Positions 1-12,900 of a DNA stretch of 64,000 nucleotides are shown one piece after another. Source of the DNA: Callorhinus ursinus (lineage: Eukaryota; Chordata; Mammalia; Carnivora; Otariidae); NCBI RefSeq assembly GCF_003265705.1, contig NW_020313056.1, forward strand, positions 9,587,300 through 9,651,299. Direction: 5' to 3'. A program made the translations under genes and the position numbers. A model generated the notes under the pieces. It had not been told where the DNA came from. It ran no database searches and saw only the letters and a list, made by a program, of their open reading frames with translations. Each line of letters opens with the position of its first letter. The first letter of the stretch is position 1.

Positions 1-734
1 CCTGGCACATAGTAGGTACTCCCCCCCGCCCCCCGCAGTGACTCACTGAATGACTGGAAATGCCACCCTAGTGTTGCCAACCGTTTCTAAACCCAGAAAT
101 TGGGACTTTTATAAAAGGTGCAAGCACCTGATTTCCAAATGTCAGCCTGGTTCAAAACTTGTCAAACATGCTGAGGCCAAATAGGGCATGTCCTGGGAGC
201 CGTCTGCTGGGGACAGCTGCTCTAGCGGGCTGGTGGCAGGGATGCTTTTGGCAGAATGGCTACTCAGGGTACAGCCTGGGGGCCCCGCACAGGCTCCGGT
301 GTGTCTTGCACCTCCCACATCTGTTTGCAGGTGATGCAGCTGTCGCCCACGCTCAGCATGAAGACCTTGCCATTCAGTTGTTCCCTCTGTCTCCCCGGCC
401 ACCGGGGGTGTGGCACCCCTGCGGATGGACCACGGTCCATCACCGGGGCGGTGTTGGCATCAATTCCTCGTGTAGGGGGATGGCTGGGGGAGCGGTGGTG
501 TGTTCCCCGGAGTGGGGGCATGGACCACTTAGGGCTCTCCAAAGGATGTTAGGTGGCCCATGAAAAACCTTTATGTGTGGTGAGTGGTGGGGGAGGGAGG
601 CGGGCACACTGGAAAGCAGTGCATCACATAGGGAGAATGTTCTTTTCTTAGCAAATCCGTTTGTGTCTTCCTGATTCCCTCCAGGAGAGAGTTACGGTTG
701 GTGCTGCAGCGTCAGGCGTTTGGGAGGCCATTTA

Positions 735-1250
735 TTTACTCACCAACGATTGTTGAGTAACTCTTATGTATAAGGCGTCGTCCTAGGTGCTGGAGATACA
801 AAGTGAACAAAACGGCCCAGAGCCCTACTTCTGTGGGACTGGCATTCTGCTGGGGGAGACAGACAACAGAGGGATAGATAGGAAACGAGTAGACTCGTAG
901 AGTGGGCCTGGGTGCTGTGCAGGAAAAGTATCTCAGACTAAGAGGGTTGGTAAGGGCCAGGAGTGAGGGACTGAGAGGGTGACATTTGAGCAAAGACCTG
1001 GAGGAGGTGAGAAAGGGGGCCATACAGGTACTAGGGGGAAGAGTCTGCCGGATAGAGGGAAGAGCCAGTGCAAAGGCCCTGTGGTAGGACCGTGTCTGAG
1101 GAACAGTGAGGTGGCCAGAGGAGGATCTGAGGGAGAGAGTGGGGGAGTGAGGTCAGAGAGGTGACGGGGCCAGTGTAGGCAGGGCCTTGTGGGCCATTGT
1201 AGGGTCTTTGTCTACTCTGAGTGTTGTAGGTGCCTCAGGAAGCTTCTGAG
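735..1250 (-). repeat. L2 LINE 3' fragment
   Basis: Read in reverse, this matches the L2 3' end: the 'tattgagtacc...ggtgctggagatacaaagtgaac' stretch, then 'gagcaaagacctggaggaggtgag', then 'cagtgcaaaggccctg' and the 'gtcagagaggtgacggggcc' block. It is an old, diverged copy. Confidence 0.75.
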
Positions 1251-2959
1251 CAGGGGAAGGACAGGGTCTCCCTTTGTTTCCAGATGGACTGTGATTGGGG
1301 AGTGGGGGTGGCCGGGTCCAGGGAGTTGACTTCAGCGGTCTGACCCAGGGTGGTGGTGGGGAGGGGGTGGTGGGTTCATTTTGAGATTTACCCCTTCACA
1401 TCATTTGCCCATTTCCTGTTGAATACTTTGGGTCATTCCTCTGGAGTTCTTCTCTGACTCTGAGGTTGCGAAATGAGCTCCTTATCTGCCAGGGATCTGG
1501 CAACGACTGTGGCCATCTTGCTGTGAAGGCCCAGGAAGTGAGAATTCTCCTCACTGCGGGCCCTGCCGCCCCAGCTGTCATGCTCCCCCAGCCGCAGTGT
1601 CCACCCTCCATCCTGCACCTCGGGCTGAGCGCAGACACCTTGCCCACAGCGGCTCTCACACCCAGTGTCAGCTCAGGTTCTTGTGTGTGGTGAGCCGCGG
1701 TAGCCTGGGGATGCTCCCTCGGGGTGGGGCACCTGCTCGCACTTCTTTTTTTTTTTTTTTTTTTCAAAGCTTCCGGTCACGCTCTCCTTCCCCTTGTCTG
1801 ATTTATTTCGATCCTGTTCACCGCCTGGGGCTGTTGTCTGGTCCCCCCTTCCCCTGGGGGAGCACCTTTTGCCAGAGAGAGGGCTCCATCTCCCCCTTCC
1901 TTGCTTCCCCTTTGCTGTGTCCCCGGAACCTGGCAGGCGCTTAGGAAACCCTCCGGGTCCTGATGCTGCAGGACATCTGGGCCTTGGGACCGTTAGGACC
2001 TGTCCTCCAGAAAAGAGGCTGTTGGTTTTCAGGCGGAGCAAAAATGAAGTGAATGGAGAGGGAACATTCTGGGGTTGGTTTTCTGCTGGGAGCCCTCCGA
2101 ACAACGCGCTGGCAGATTGCCCCCTGCTGTCCCGGCACGTGTTGTCAGAGAACAGGCTGCTGATGGCTAGCGTAGACTGAGAGCTTACCACGTATGTACT
2201 TGACTGCGGAGGTCCTTTCCCTGGAGTACTGGATTCACCGTGCCCGTGAACAGAACCAGATTCACATCCAGGCTCTCATCCACGTTCCTCCTTGTACTTT
2301 GTTGGGGCCTTGGATTATTCTGCCTCTATCTCCGTATCTGTTAAAGGGGATAATAATGGACCCCACCTCCCACGCACAGAGTAAAGGCTGAGTGGGCAGT
2401 AACTCTGCCACCCTTCTCCTCCTCACCATGGTCCTCCTTATCAGCACTTTTCAGCATGGAGGGCCACTGGCCCGAGGTCACCTGGCTACAGAGGGGCAGA
2501 GCCAGCCCTGGCACCCACGTGTGGCACGTCAGAGCACCACATCTGTGATTTTCAAGGGAGCAGAGAGGTGGGGAGATCCTGGAACCGTTAGGCACGTCTA
2601 GGTCGTCTGGTGAAGGAGACCTATCTCTGCTGGCACGGGCCTGTCGGTTGAGTGATTCGGCTGGAAAATTTTCCCTGCAATCTTGAGGTCCTGCTAGCGT
2701 CTCCCTCCTGTTTCTCTCTCATCACACATAGCGCGTGGCAAAAGCCCTTTGATGACAACGAGCCTGGCCTTCAGCACGGCCCAGGCCTGCGCTTGTGGCG
2801 GGGGTGTGAAGTGGTGGGAGAGGGTCGTGGAATAGGGCCTGCCCAGACTGGCCACTTGCCGCGGGCCGTCCTGTCCCTGTGAGGTGGGGTGTTTTTCTAC
2901 CTGTTCTACAGATGAGACGACTGGGGCTGGGTGGGGTCTGTATCTGTGGCCTGCTCTCT

Positions 2960-3690
2960 GACCTCCTGATCTCTGTCTTGTTTCTCTCTTTTCCTTTCTG
3001 TCTTTCTCATTTACATCTCCTCCAGCTACACTGTCTCATTGCCGTTCCTCCTTACATCCCGTAAACACTCCCACCTCAGACCCTTTGCATTTGCCCTACA
3101 CTCTGTCTGGCACACTCTTCCCCAAGATTTTTGCAGGACTCCCTCCCTTGCTTTATCCAGAGTCTCTGTTTAAATGTCACCTCCTCCAAGAGGCCTCCCC
3201 TGACCTCCCCATTTGAAAGAACACCTCCCGGGGCTCCTGGGTGGCTCAGTCAGTTAAGCGTCTGCCTTCGGCTCAGGTCACGATCTTGGGATCCTGGGAT
3301 CGAGCCCCAAATCGGGCTCCCTGCTCAGCAGGGAGTCTGTTTCTCCCTCTGCCCATCCTCTGGCTTGTGCTCTCTCTCTCAAATAAATAAATAAAATCTC
3401 AAAAAAAAAAAAACAACAAAAGAAAGAACACCTCCCTTCCCAAGACCTTCAAGCCTGTCATTCTGATTTGCTTTCACAGTATTTATCAGTGCCTGACATT
3501 GTATTGTACACGTGAGTTTTCTTTATTTTGGTCCATCTCCTTTACTAGAATGTAATACCCACCAGGTGAGGAATTTTTCTCTGTTTCATTGACAGATTTG
3601 TCCCCACGCCCTAGAATACTGCTCTGCCATGAAGAAGGTGCTCAGGGGACATTTATTGAATGAGTGAATGAATGAGCGAATGAATCAGTG
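2960..3690 (+). repeat. L2 LINE 3' fragment, interrupted by a SINE
   Basis: The 'accctttgcatttgcc' and 'tcctccaagaggcctcccc' blocks lie before the SINE. 'cctagaatactgctctgcc' and 'catttattgaatgagtg' lie after it. Together they are the 3' end of a forward L2 copy split at 3229. Confidence 0.75.
3215..3436 (+). mobile_element. Carnivore tRNA-Lys SINE with perfect 15-bp target-site duplication
   Basis: The tRNA-like head 'gggctcctgggtggctcag' starts at 3231, followed by A and B box-like sequence, a CT-rich region, an AATAAA-type tail and poly(A) to 3421. The duplication gaaagaacacctccc flanks it at 3215-3229 and 3422-3436 without mismatch. It is inserted in an older L2. Confidence 0.93.
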
Positions 3691-3803
3691 ATGCTCCCCA
3701 GCCCCAGAACACCCGCTTTGGCTCAGGGTCAGGTGACCTGGATGCCGTGTCTGGGCCCCTCTGAGTCAACGTCTCTCATTCCTGTCCTCATCTGTCCCCG
3801 TAG

Positions 3804-3965
3804 GAGCTGGCCAAGAGGACTCCTGGCAAGCACCCGGACCACCCTGCGGTCCAGAGCGCCCTGCAGGCCATGAAGACCGTGTGCTCTAACATCAACGAGA
3901 CCAAGCGGCAGATGGAGAAGCTGGAGGTCCTGGAGCAGCTGCAGTCCCACATTGAGGGCTGGGAG
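3804..3965 (+). CDS. PREX1: PREX1 exon w1: C-terminal helices of DH domain
   Basis: The exon has 54 codons, phase 0 at both ends, with acceptor CCCGTAG and donor GAG|GTGCGT. It begins [14 protein letters not shown] and ends HIEGWE. These are the last long helices of the DH catalytic domain and the start of the DH-PH linker. The Asn codon at 3894-3896 corresponds to human N238, a residue mutated together with E56 to make GEF-dead P-Rex1, so a key Rac-contacting residue is intact. The earlier DH exons are not in the window. Confidence 0.97.
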
Positions 3966-6900
3966 GTGCGTCAGGCGGGAGGCCTCCCGGGCTTGAGAGG
4001 GGCCCCGGGGATGCGCAGCTGCAGGTACACTGTAGTCTGGCCCCCAGATTTCAGCCTGCCATGTGTGTGTGGTTTGGCCTCCGCGGCGTTTGTGTAAAAA
4101 AAAAAAAAAAAAAAAAAAAATTGTTATTTTCCTGTGAAGTCCTCATAAAAGTCTAGATTTAAAGTTTCTTTTGAAAAATCGGTAGCCCTGGGCCCCCACT
4201 TCCCCTGACCACAGCCACTAGAGCTTCCAGTTTTTTCCTTAGTCCCCAGTGCCTCCCATTCCTCCCCAGTCTCTCTCCTTCACACGTTGCCTTGTCTGCC
4301 TGGTGTCCATAGGCCTTTGAGCTTTTGATGCCAAGGTCCACGGTAGTGCTTACCGGTCCACTCCAGGACAGAATTCTGGCCTTGACGCTCCCTTGCTGGG
4401 TGACTTTAGGCAGATGTCCTAACTTCTCTGAACCTCCTGTTTCCTCATCTATTCCTGGCACACAGTAGGTACTCAATAAATGGTAGGTGTTGCTATTACA
4501 TTACTATCGTCACGCTTACGGGGGTCTGGGATTCTTGAAATCTCATTGTGCATGTGTTTAAACCTCCATGTTTTCCTTAGATTTATTTGTTTAAACCTCC
4601 ATGTCTTCCTTAGATTATCAGAGATTTCCTACAAATCTGTTGAAGGAAATGGGGAAATCTGAATAAATAAAAAAAAAAAATGAGTATCAGAGTAAATGCA
4701 GCTGGAATGGAAGATCAAACGCAAAGATGAAAGACTCCTAGATTCTTCTCTGAATCATCTGCCTTTGGGTTTTCTGGCGCTTGCTACTTTTGGGATTTCC
4801 ACTTCTTTGCCCTGCGTTCCGGAATCCTGAATGTGACTCCGTATCACTGCAGAGATTGAGAGTCTGACTGTAGAGAGGGGCCTGCTTTGAGGGAGGAGGC
4901 GGGGAGTGTCGATTAGTGCTTGCCACGTACCCATCCTCCTCCCGCTGGGCCTTCCTGTCCTCCTGGAGCCCGGGAACGAGGAGCTGCATTTTTCAGACCC
5001 CCTTGTAGATCAGGTTTGGGATGTGATTGGCCAAAGTCAGATCCAGCTGCTGGGGATTGGGCAGATGGGGTGGGACAGAGGCCACCCCGTGCTGTCTTTG
5101 CAGCAGAGCACAGCTGTGGTCGTGTTGGGCAGTCCATGGTAGCATCAGCAGAGGGTCCGGGCTCCAGCATCCTGGGTATCCGGAGGCATGGGACACCTGC
5201 TGGTTGTTGGTGGCGTGTATCTATCAGGCAGGGGACCGGCTCTGTGGCTGGCAGTTGAGGCAGTAGCTCCCAAAGGCTAGATGCAGCCTGGTGGCATTTT
5301 CCTGGAGTATCTGCTCGGGCCAGGTGTGTGTGACTCTTCCTTCTCCCAGTGGGGGCCAAGGCAGTGGCTCTGTGGGGAGTGGGCCAGATATACGGTGTTG
5401 TTGGTTTTCTGGGAGCCCCGGTTTGGATTCCTGCCTCTCCTAGACCATCTGACAATTAAGTAAGCCCCTTATTTCTTTCTGCTTAAAATATATGTAGCTT
5501 GGTTTCTATGTCCTGTGACTGCAAATTGCCGGATACTCAGGTGTGTCGGTTAGGGTGTGTTGTCTCAGGACTCATGCGGGCCCCAAGGTGTCAGAGCTCC
5601 CACTTTGTCTCCTGCAGTTCTGTTGGCCTTCCCCGCCCAGTTCCATGAGAGCCGGAGCTCCAGGCATCTCGTGTTCCAGAATTGCAGGAGACAGGGGTAT
5701 GGCCAGAGCAGTTGAGAGGAAGCTCTTCTCAGTGGAGGAAAACCTTTCCCGGACGCCCCAAAGAGACTTCCCCTTTCGTCTCATTGACCGGTGGGTCACA
5801 CGGCCACTTTCAGCCAACACGCCTGCCTAAAGAGCCAACAGAATGGAGGGTGTGTTTAAGCCTGTTTGGGCTTTGAGCTTCCTGGCAGCCAAGGTGAAGA
5901 GAGCTGGAGACATAAGTTACTCAATATTTATTTTCAAAAAAGGAAGACCGAGCCGTTCTTCTGGGAGACAGAGAGTTTCCTGGAAACCAGCTGAAAAAGA
6001 AATTTCCCACATGGGAGCCTGTGGAGAGGAGAGTTGAGCAAGCAGTTTGGCAGCGGGAGCAGAAGTGATTTCTAGATGCCTACTTCTGGGAAGGGCCTAG
6101 GGAGATAGGAACTAAGGATCTTTGGGGGCCCTTTTAGACCCTGAAAAATCTGCAGTTGGAAAGTGGCCCTGATTTCGATCGCCGTTTCTGGGTGCTGTAG
6201 GAAATACATGTGCCAGAATAAGAATTGCTGGCGATGATTGAGCCCTATTGCATGTCTCCAGGACTAAGGGGAGGTGCTCTTATGATCCCCATTGGACAGC
6301 TGAGGAAACTGAGGCACAGGGACTTGGTTTGGAGGCCCAGCCCTGTAACTGACAGATTCCCCTGCCTCAGGCAAGTTTGTCACGCTCTCTTGGCCTCCAT
6401 TTGCCCTTGGTTGTCTAATTTGAGTAATAATATCTCTTGAAGGTACCTCCTGGTGTCATTCTTTTTTTATTTTTTTAAGATTTTATTTATTTGTGTGTGT
6501 GTGAGAGAGAGGGAGAGCACAAGCAGGGGGGGAGGGCAGAGGGAGGAGCAGACTCCCCGCTGAGCTGGGAGCCCAACGCAGGACTGGATCCCAGGACCCT
6601 GGGGTCACGACCTGAGCCGAAGGCAGACGCTTCACGACTGAGCCGCCCAGGCGCCCCTGTTCTGGTGTCATTCTCAGGATAAAGTGAAAATTGGAGTATG
6701 AATGCTCTTTGGAAGAAAGTAGAGTGGTTTTCTGTGCAGTAGAAAGGTTTCTTTTTGTTTTTTTTAAAGTGTGTTTATTTAAGTAATCTCTACTCCCAAT
6801 TTGGGGCTTCAGCTCACAACCCCGAGATCAAAAGAGTCACGTACTCCACTGACTGAGCCAGCCAGGTGCCCCAGTAGGAAGGTTTTTAAATGCAGTTTGA

Positions 6901-9900
6901 TCCTCAGGGTGACTTGTAAAAATAATGTGTTATCATAGCTAGAAAAAATCGCATGTAACAGTGAAGCTACTTGCAGTGGCCTCATGCTCTCTGTAGTTAC
7001 AGCCTCAGGGGACAGTGTGACTTTGGGGGTAGTTTGTGGTGAACGTCAGTGGTTGCAGATCCTTACTTCTGCTGATCTTCCTGATAATCACTGATCTTTC
7101 CATCTGACCTCTCACCAGTCTGGTTAGATGGCTGCCATCTAGCTCTAGGAATATGGCTGGCAAGGGACTCGTTGTGGGAGGAGGGGCAATCTCTCCTTGG
7201 CTGCTTTCTGGCCATGTGCTTGGGCTTGCATCCTGAGTTTGATCTCCGATCGCTGGCTCCTCGCCCTCCCCGCATCCTTCCTAAGCTGCTTGTCCTTTTT
7301 AGTCGTGAGACTGGTTTACTTAAAACCAGATAAGTTAATCCGTAAATCCACTTTACAGAACACGCAAGGAAATGGCAGGGTGTTGCAATACGGTGGAAGT
7401 GGGTGAACGAGCCAGTCCCCTTTGCGGGGAGGGGTTCTTTGTCCTCAGTTTCCCCATCTGAAAAGTCCGGATAATCGCAGCCCCCCTTCTTGGGTCACTT
7501 GAGGATTCGGGAGGGGACGCATGTACAGCACTCAAAACAGTGCTCCTTCATTGGCTCGGAGTAAACGCTCCGTAAACGTCAGGAGGAGCAGGGGCAGAAG
7601 AGCAGGATTTCATTCTTACTTTTTTTTTTAGATGAAAAAGTATCATGCAACTTTAGCTACAGCTCATACCCGGTGTGGCCCGACCCTCCTGCAGGGGGTC
7701 ACTCGGGGAGCAAGCCCCATGGACTTTTGTGTGAAGCTCACAGTAATAAGAAATGCATGTTCTTAATAAGAAGGAAATAGGGCACACTTGTCTTGCTGGC
7801 TCTGGAAATGCTGGTTGCCCACTCACCCATGAGGGTACAGAAGGAAAATAGGAGTGAGGAAACATAAAATTTTTATTAAAAAAAAAAAAAAGACCATAAA
7901 CAGAAATGGTCATAGGTCCTTCCACCCTTCCTGGGATGCTCTACGCTCCAGGGGGCTATGGTCTCTCCCCTTCGGAGACCCCTGCTGTAGACCAGTAGTC
8001 TCATAAAAAGTCCTTCAGGTTGTCAGGTTACCTTCTAAAAGGCAGCCCTCCCTCCCCTCCCTGGGTAGTAGAGGTTGGTGGGTAGGAGAGGGGGGCCATC
8101 CTGTCTGGGTTCAAATCCCAGCTTGCTCACTGACCAGCTGTGTGACCTTGAACTAGTCACTTCCCTGCTCTGTGCTTCAGTTTCTTTATCTGTAAAATGA
8201 GAGTTGTCGTAAGGATGAACTGTACTTGTATAAAATACTTAGAACCGTAGTGGGCGCGTGGTAAGCTTTCCTCATCTTCTCTCCACGTTAATGCTTCAGT
8301 TTGAGCGAGCCTGCACTGTCCGCAAGTCTCTAGCCCTGGCTGGTGGAAACCTTGGTTCTCAGCCTCTTCCCTGTGCATCTGATCCTCAGCACCACCCCTG
8401 ACCCAGGTTCAAGGATTCTGGGGAGACTGAGGGCCATCTGGGCTTCTCAGCAGGGCTAGGGTGGATGGGGGCATCCCCCTGTAGTGTCCTTGGCAGTTCA
8501 AGTGTATTTGCTAGGTGGTCTTTGGCCAAGGCTGGAGGGGCAGCTTCCCAGGCTGGGTTCACTGCTCTTTGCAGTCCCTAGACGTTGACAGAGGGAGGTC
8601 AGGTGTAGGCCTGTGTGATGTCGGGGTTCTGGGCCCTGCAGCCAGGCCAGGTACCAGATTCACATCCAAGCAGCTAAAATCCCTCTTTGGAGGCTGGAAG
8701 GTGGAGGGTGGCCATGAGTGAGGTGACGGGATGAGGCGGGGAGGCAGGCGGCCTCCAGGAGCTGCTGGATGGCTTCTGCCCTGAGCTGACCCATGGGCCG
8801 TGGGTAGAGCCTCATCACCCCGAGAGTCATGCTCACCCTGTTGGTGAGGATACTGGGGGCCCAGGGGGCTCTTCGTCATGAGAGCCCCGAGCCCTGGTGC
8901 AGCGGGCTCACTCCCTCGCTGGTGGCTGTGTGCGGAGTCTGATGCCTGTCTGCAGCATGCAGACGTCGGTGCTCTGGTTTCTGTTCACAGGTGCCCATGC
9001 CTGCCCTAGGCAGCCTAGCCCTTGACCACAAGGAGGCTCGTGTCCCAGGACCCCAAGTGGGCCCCAGAGGGATCTCTGGCATTTTTGGGTGATGAATGTG
9101 CTGTGCTCAAGGGACACAGCACGGAGCAGGGGAGACTGCAGTGGGCAGTTAGCAGAAAGCCTGATTTCTGCGTTTCTAGAACCAGTTCCCCTTCCTGGGC
9201 CTCAGAAATAACTGAGTCAGCATACCTCATTGGATGTGAACTCCTCTTTGGTTCTGGGTGTCGCGTGTTTGGGGAAGGAGACTGTGCACACTTCTCCCTC
9301 TCTCTTTCTCAAGTTCATTTCTGGGCAGAGACAGCATCACGCATCATTCTCCTCCTCTGTAATCTGTAGGTCTGTCAAACAAACCTCCCTGAACCCCTCT
9401 TTCGTGTAGTATCCCTCGGGCGTAAATGTCACAGGCACCCCACTGTCTGCCTATTGATGGGCCTGGTCCTACTCTTGATGTGTGGGTTCAAGCACCTGGT
9501 TGGCTGCCGAAAGGAGGGAAGATGGCATAAATGAGGTAGAAGTTGATTTCTCAGCAGGAGAGCAGGTGGGCGGGTGGGCAGCTCTGCTCCCTGTGGACCC
9601 AGGTTCCTGCCTGCTTCTTGCTCCACCGTCTGCTACTGTGTATGCCGTGTTCTTGGTTGTCTTCCAGCCTGTGACAAGAGGGAAGGGAGGGAGAGGAGAG
9701 GAAGCTATTTTCTTTCAAGGAAATATTGTAAAAACAGGGCACACTGGCCATACTTTAGTCACATGACCCACATGGGTACAAGGGATGCTGGGAAACGGAG
9801 TCTGTGCTTGGCCAGCTGAGTGCCAGCTAACTCCATTCCTGTGACAGGTAGGAGCCTATGTGGCTGGCATCCGGGGCCCTCCCAGGTGTGTTTCCAGCCC

Positions 9901-12900
9901 CCTCTCATTTAGCACTTTGAGAGCTCTGTGCCCCACTCTTGGTCATGCCCAAGCTCCAGACAGACCTGTGCCTCTCCTGACCCCACCAGCTGGGACGTCA
10001 CGGAGGTTCAGGGAGCTTCACACACACGGAGCGTTGTGGCCACCTCCGTCACTTAGCATAGATGACCAGGTAGAGTTTGAGAACTGCTTCCATCTGTGTT
10101 CCTCTCTGTAGCTAGGGTAAGTGCTCCCAGAATCCTGCCCCGATGGTGTTCATACTGTTTATCACCTGCTCTACAGGCATTTATTGAGTATCTGCTGGGT
10201 GCCCGAGAGGGTTACAGGTGCTTGGAAGACGGTGGCAAATGCTGACTAATGCTTGATAATGCTTCCTGTCCTTAGTGGAAGGGGCATTCTAGTGGGGTCA
10301 GTGATTATCATCACAAGGTAGGACATAAATGAGGAAGGGATAGGCAAAAACAAAACAAACATGAAAAGCCCCAAACCCCAAGCAAGAACTGAACCAAAAT
10401 AAAACCAGATGCCAACTCAGGCTGGGTGGATCACTTCCCCTCCCCGAGCCCAGGTTTCTCTCCTAAGAAATGGGCATCTCCATGCGCTCTTCCTGGCACT
10501 GTTCCGGCGTGCTCGACAGACAGAAGCCATTGATCAGATCGTTTGGATTTTTCTGGCTGCTGAGAGAGTTCCTGCAGTGGTGCATTTAAAATGGTTTTGG
10601 GGTGCGAGCAAGGCAGTGGTAGGTTCTGTCTCTGGGAAGGAAGTGCGGATATCCCCGAGTGCTCTCCTGGATTTACCAGCTCATGCCCTGCTCCCCTCGT
10701 CACTCTCTCAGGGCTCCAACCTCACGGACATCTGCACCCAGCTCCTCCTGCAAGGGACTTTGTTAAAAATCTCCGCGGGCAACATCCAGGAGAGGGCCTT
10801 CTTCCTCTTCGACAACCTCCTTGTCTACTGCAAGCGGAAATCCAGGTGAGTTGCTGGGGCGGCTGGGGGCTGGGCTGCCCAGGTGGGCCAGGAGGCAGGA
10901 ATTCGGTGGGACCTTGACAGTCTCTCACGGTGACACCTTAGGCTTGTCACTTCCCTCTCTGGGCCTCCCTTTTCTGAGTTGAGGGGTTTGTTCTAGATCA
11001 GCACTGCCTAATAGAAATATAATGTGAGCCATACGTCTTATTTAAAATTTTCTAGCAGCCACTTTAAAAAAAATCAAAAAGAAATAGGCAAAGTGAATTT
11101 AAATTATATATTTTATGTTTTCCAATCTGTCTCTAAATATTATTTTAATGTATACAACAAATATATAATCAATTTTTGAAAGTTATTAAAGAGATATTTT
11201 GCATTTTGTTTTGTACACTAAGCCTTCAAAATTGGGTGCATATCTTAACACGTAATGGCACATCTCAGTTTGTCCTAGCCTTGTTTTAGGTGCTCAGCAG
11301 CCACATGTGGCTTGTGGCTGTTGTATTGGACAGTGTGGTTCTAGATGGTCATAGATATTTGGGGATTCTTTGTGACACTGACATCCTGTGATTCTAAGAT
11401 CCAAAGGTGGGGGATTCAAGGGCAGAGGGCTCTTTCACTATTAAGCTTTTTGAGGGAAAGAGTAGTACCTTTGTCGCTTTTGTGTCTTTCCCTGGAGCTT
11501 CCTACACTTTGTAGAGTCGAGGAGTGAATGGACGAGTGGTGAGTGGTAGACACATACAGGTGCATGCAAGCTTGCAAGTGTGAATGATGGGACGTGTGGG
11601 CAGATGGGAGGCGGGATCGGTGCATTGGCAGGGGTTGGAGGATGAGTGGATGGTGGATGAAGGGGGGCGGGGAGGATTGTGGGTGGATGTGTGAATTGAT
11701 TCGTGGATGGATGAGTGAGTGGGTGAAGGAGCGAATGGGTGAGTGGTTGGAGGTGTAGGAGATGGCTGGATGGAGGGATGGACAGAAAATGGGGAATGTG
11801 TGGATGTTTGGATAGTTGGAGAAGTGGATGAAGACATGATGAGCTGGCAGCGGTGCGTTCAGATGAATGGTGAGTTGGGGCCTTCAGGCATGATATTTAA
11901 ATGAATGGGTAGATGGGGGGATGGTCATAAGATGGGAGATTTGTGGGTAGATGGTCGGATGGATGGATGGTTGGATGGATAGATGGATGGATGGTTGGTT
12001 GGTAGTTGTTGGGGTGGTTGGATTCTGGGATGGAGGGTTGGGTAATTGAACGACCAAGTGGGTGGATGGGTGGGTGGATGGTTGGAGAGGGAGCACTGGG
12101 AGACAGAGGGGTAGGGGAATGAGTGACCGGCTGGCTGGCTGGCTGGGTAGCTGGGTGGATAGATTGGTGGACTGAGAGGTCCCTGCCTTTCAGTTTTCTG
12201 AAGAAGTCCTTTCTGAATCCTCCTTCCTGTTGTCTTGTTTTAGGGCTGAAACAGTGACTTTCCAGAGGCTTCTTTACTCTTTTATCTAGGAAACGCTAAG
12301 GCTGAGGGGAGGTCCAGACCCTGGGCCCTACCGTCAGCAATGCCTCCACCCTCCTCTGGGCTCTAGGCGTGTCACTTACTGTGCCTGAGCCTCTGTCTCC
12401 TTGTCTGTTTCTGCTGGCCTCCTGAGGTTGTCGTGAGCAGCCTTGCCATAGGATGAATGACGGCGTTCCTTGCGTGTTCGTGGGCTTCTCTTTCTCCTCC
12501 AGCCTGGCCTCTCCCGAGCCTCAGTTTTCTCTTCTGTAGAATGGGGATGATAAACCCCTTCTTACAGCAGAGTTTGGTGTGGAGCCAAGCTCCTTACGGT
12601 TCACATTTCTCTGGCTCTGTGACTTTGCCTCTGTTTGCCTCAGTTCCCTTATGTGCAAAACCGGGTGAATTAGCGTATGTATCTCAAAGAATCATTGTGA
12701 AGAGCAGATGTGTTAGGCATGCCCAGTATGTAGTAAAGCTCACAAAATAAGGGTTAGCTGCTATTACCGTTAGTTAACTTACCTCCATCCGTGTTGGGTT
12801 CCTGTTCACCCACAGGTGCAGCTCCAGGCACAGAGTAGGCACTTCAACCACAGGCCCCGTCCTGTGGCCTCTGCCCTTCTGCCCAGTTCTGGGTTTGGTC

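Larger units (their letters stand above)
1..3803 (+). other. Intron upstream of w1 (partial)
   Basis: No exon was recognised here. It holds an L2/MIR 3' tail (1-55), a reverse L2 (735-1250), a T-run (1745-1764), a weak MIR-like stretch (2260-2400), and a forward L2 (2960-3690) split by a young SINE. The rest is unremarkable unique sequence. Confidence 0.8.
3966..10711 (+). other. Intron w1-w2 (6.7 kb)
   Basis: It contains an A-run at 4097-4120, a MIR tail (4375-4500), a 33-bp tandem duplication, an unnamed old repeat (about 4900-5510), MIR copies (6220-6420, 7430-7600, 8100-8280), two minus-strand SINEs, and an L2 fragment (10170-10320). The remaining 8400-10150 is unique GC-moderate sequence with no exon seen. 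Confidence 0.75.

Noticed and set aside
4097..4120. A-run as a poly(A) tail of a processed pseudogene
   Set aside because: No retrocopied coding sequence precedes it; the 130 bp upstream is the w1 intron start.
11502..12096. Minus-strand frames rich in His-Pro-Ser-Thr
   Set aside because: They are direct translations of the GGAT/CCAT tetranucleotide array.
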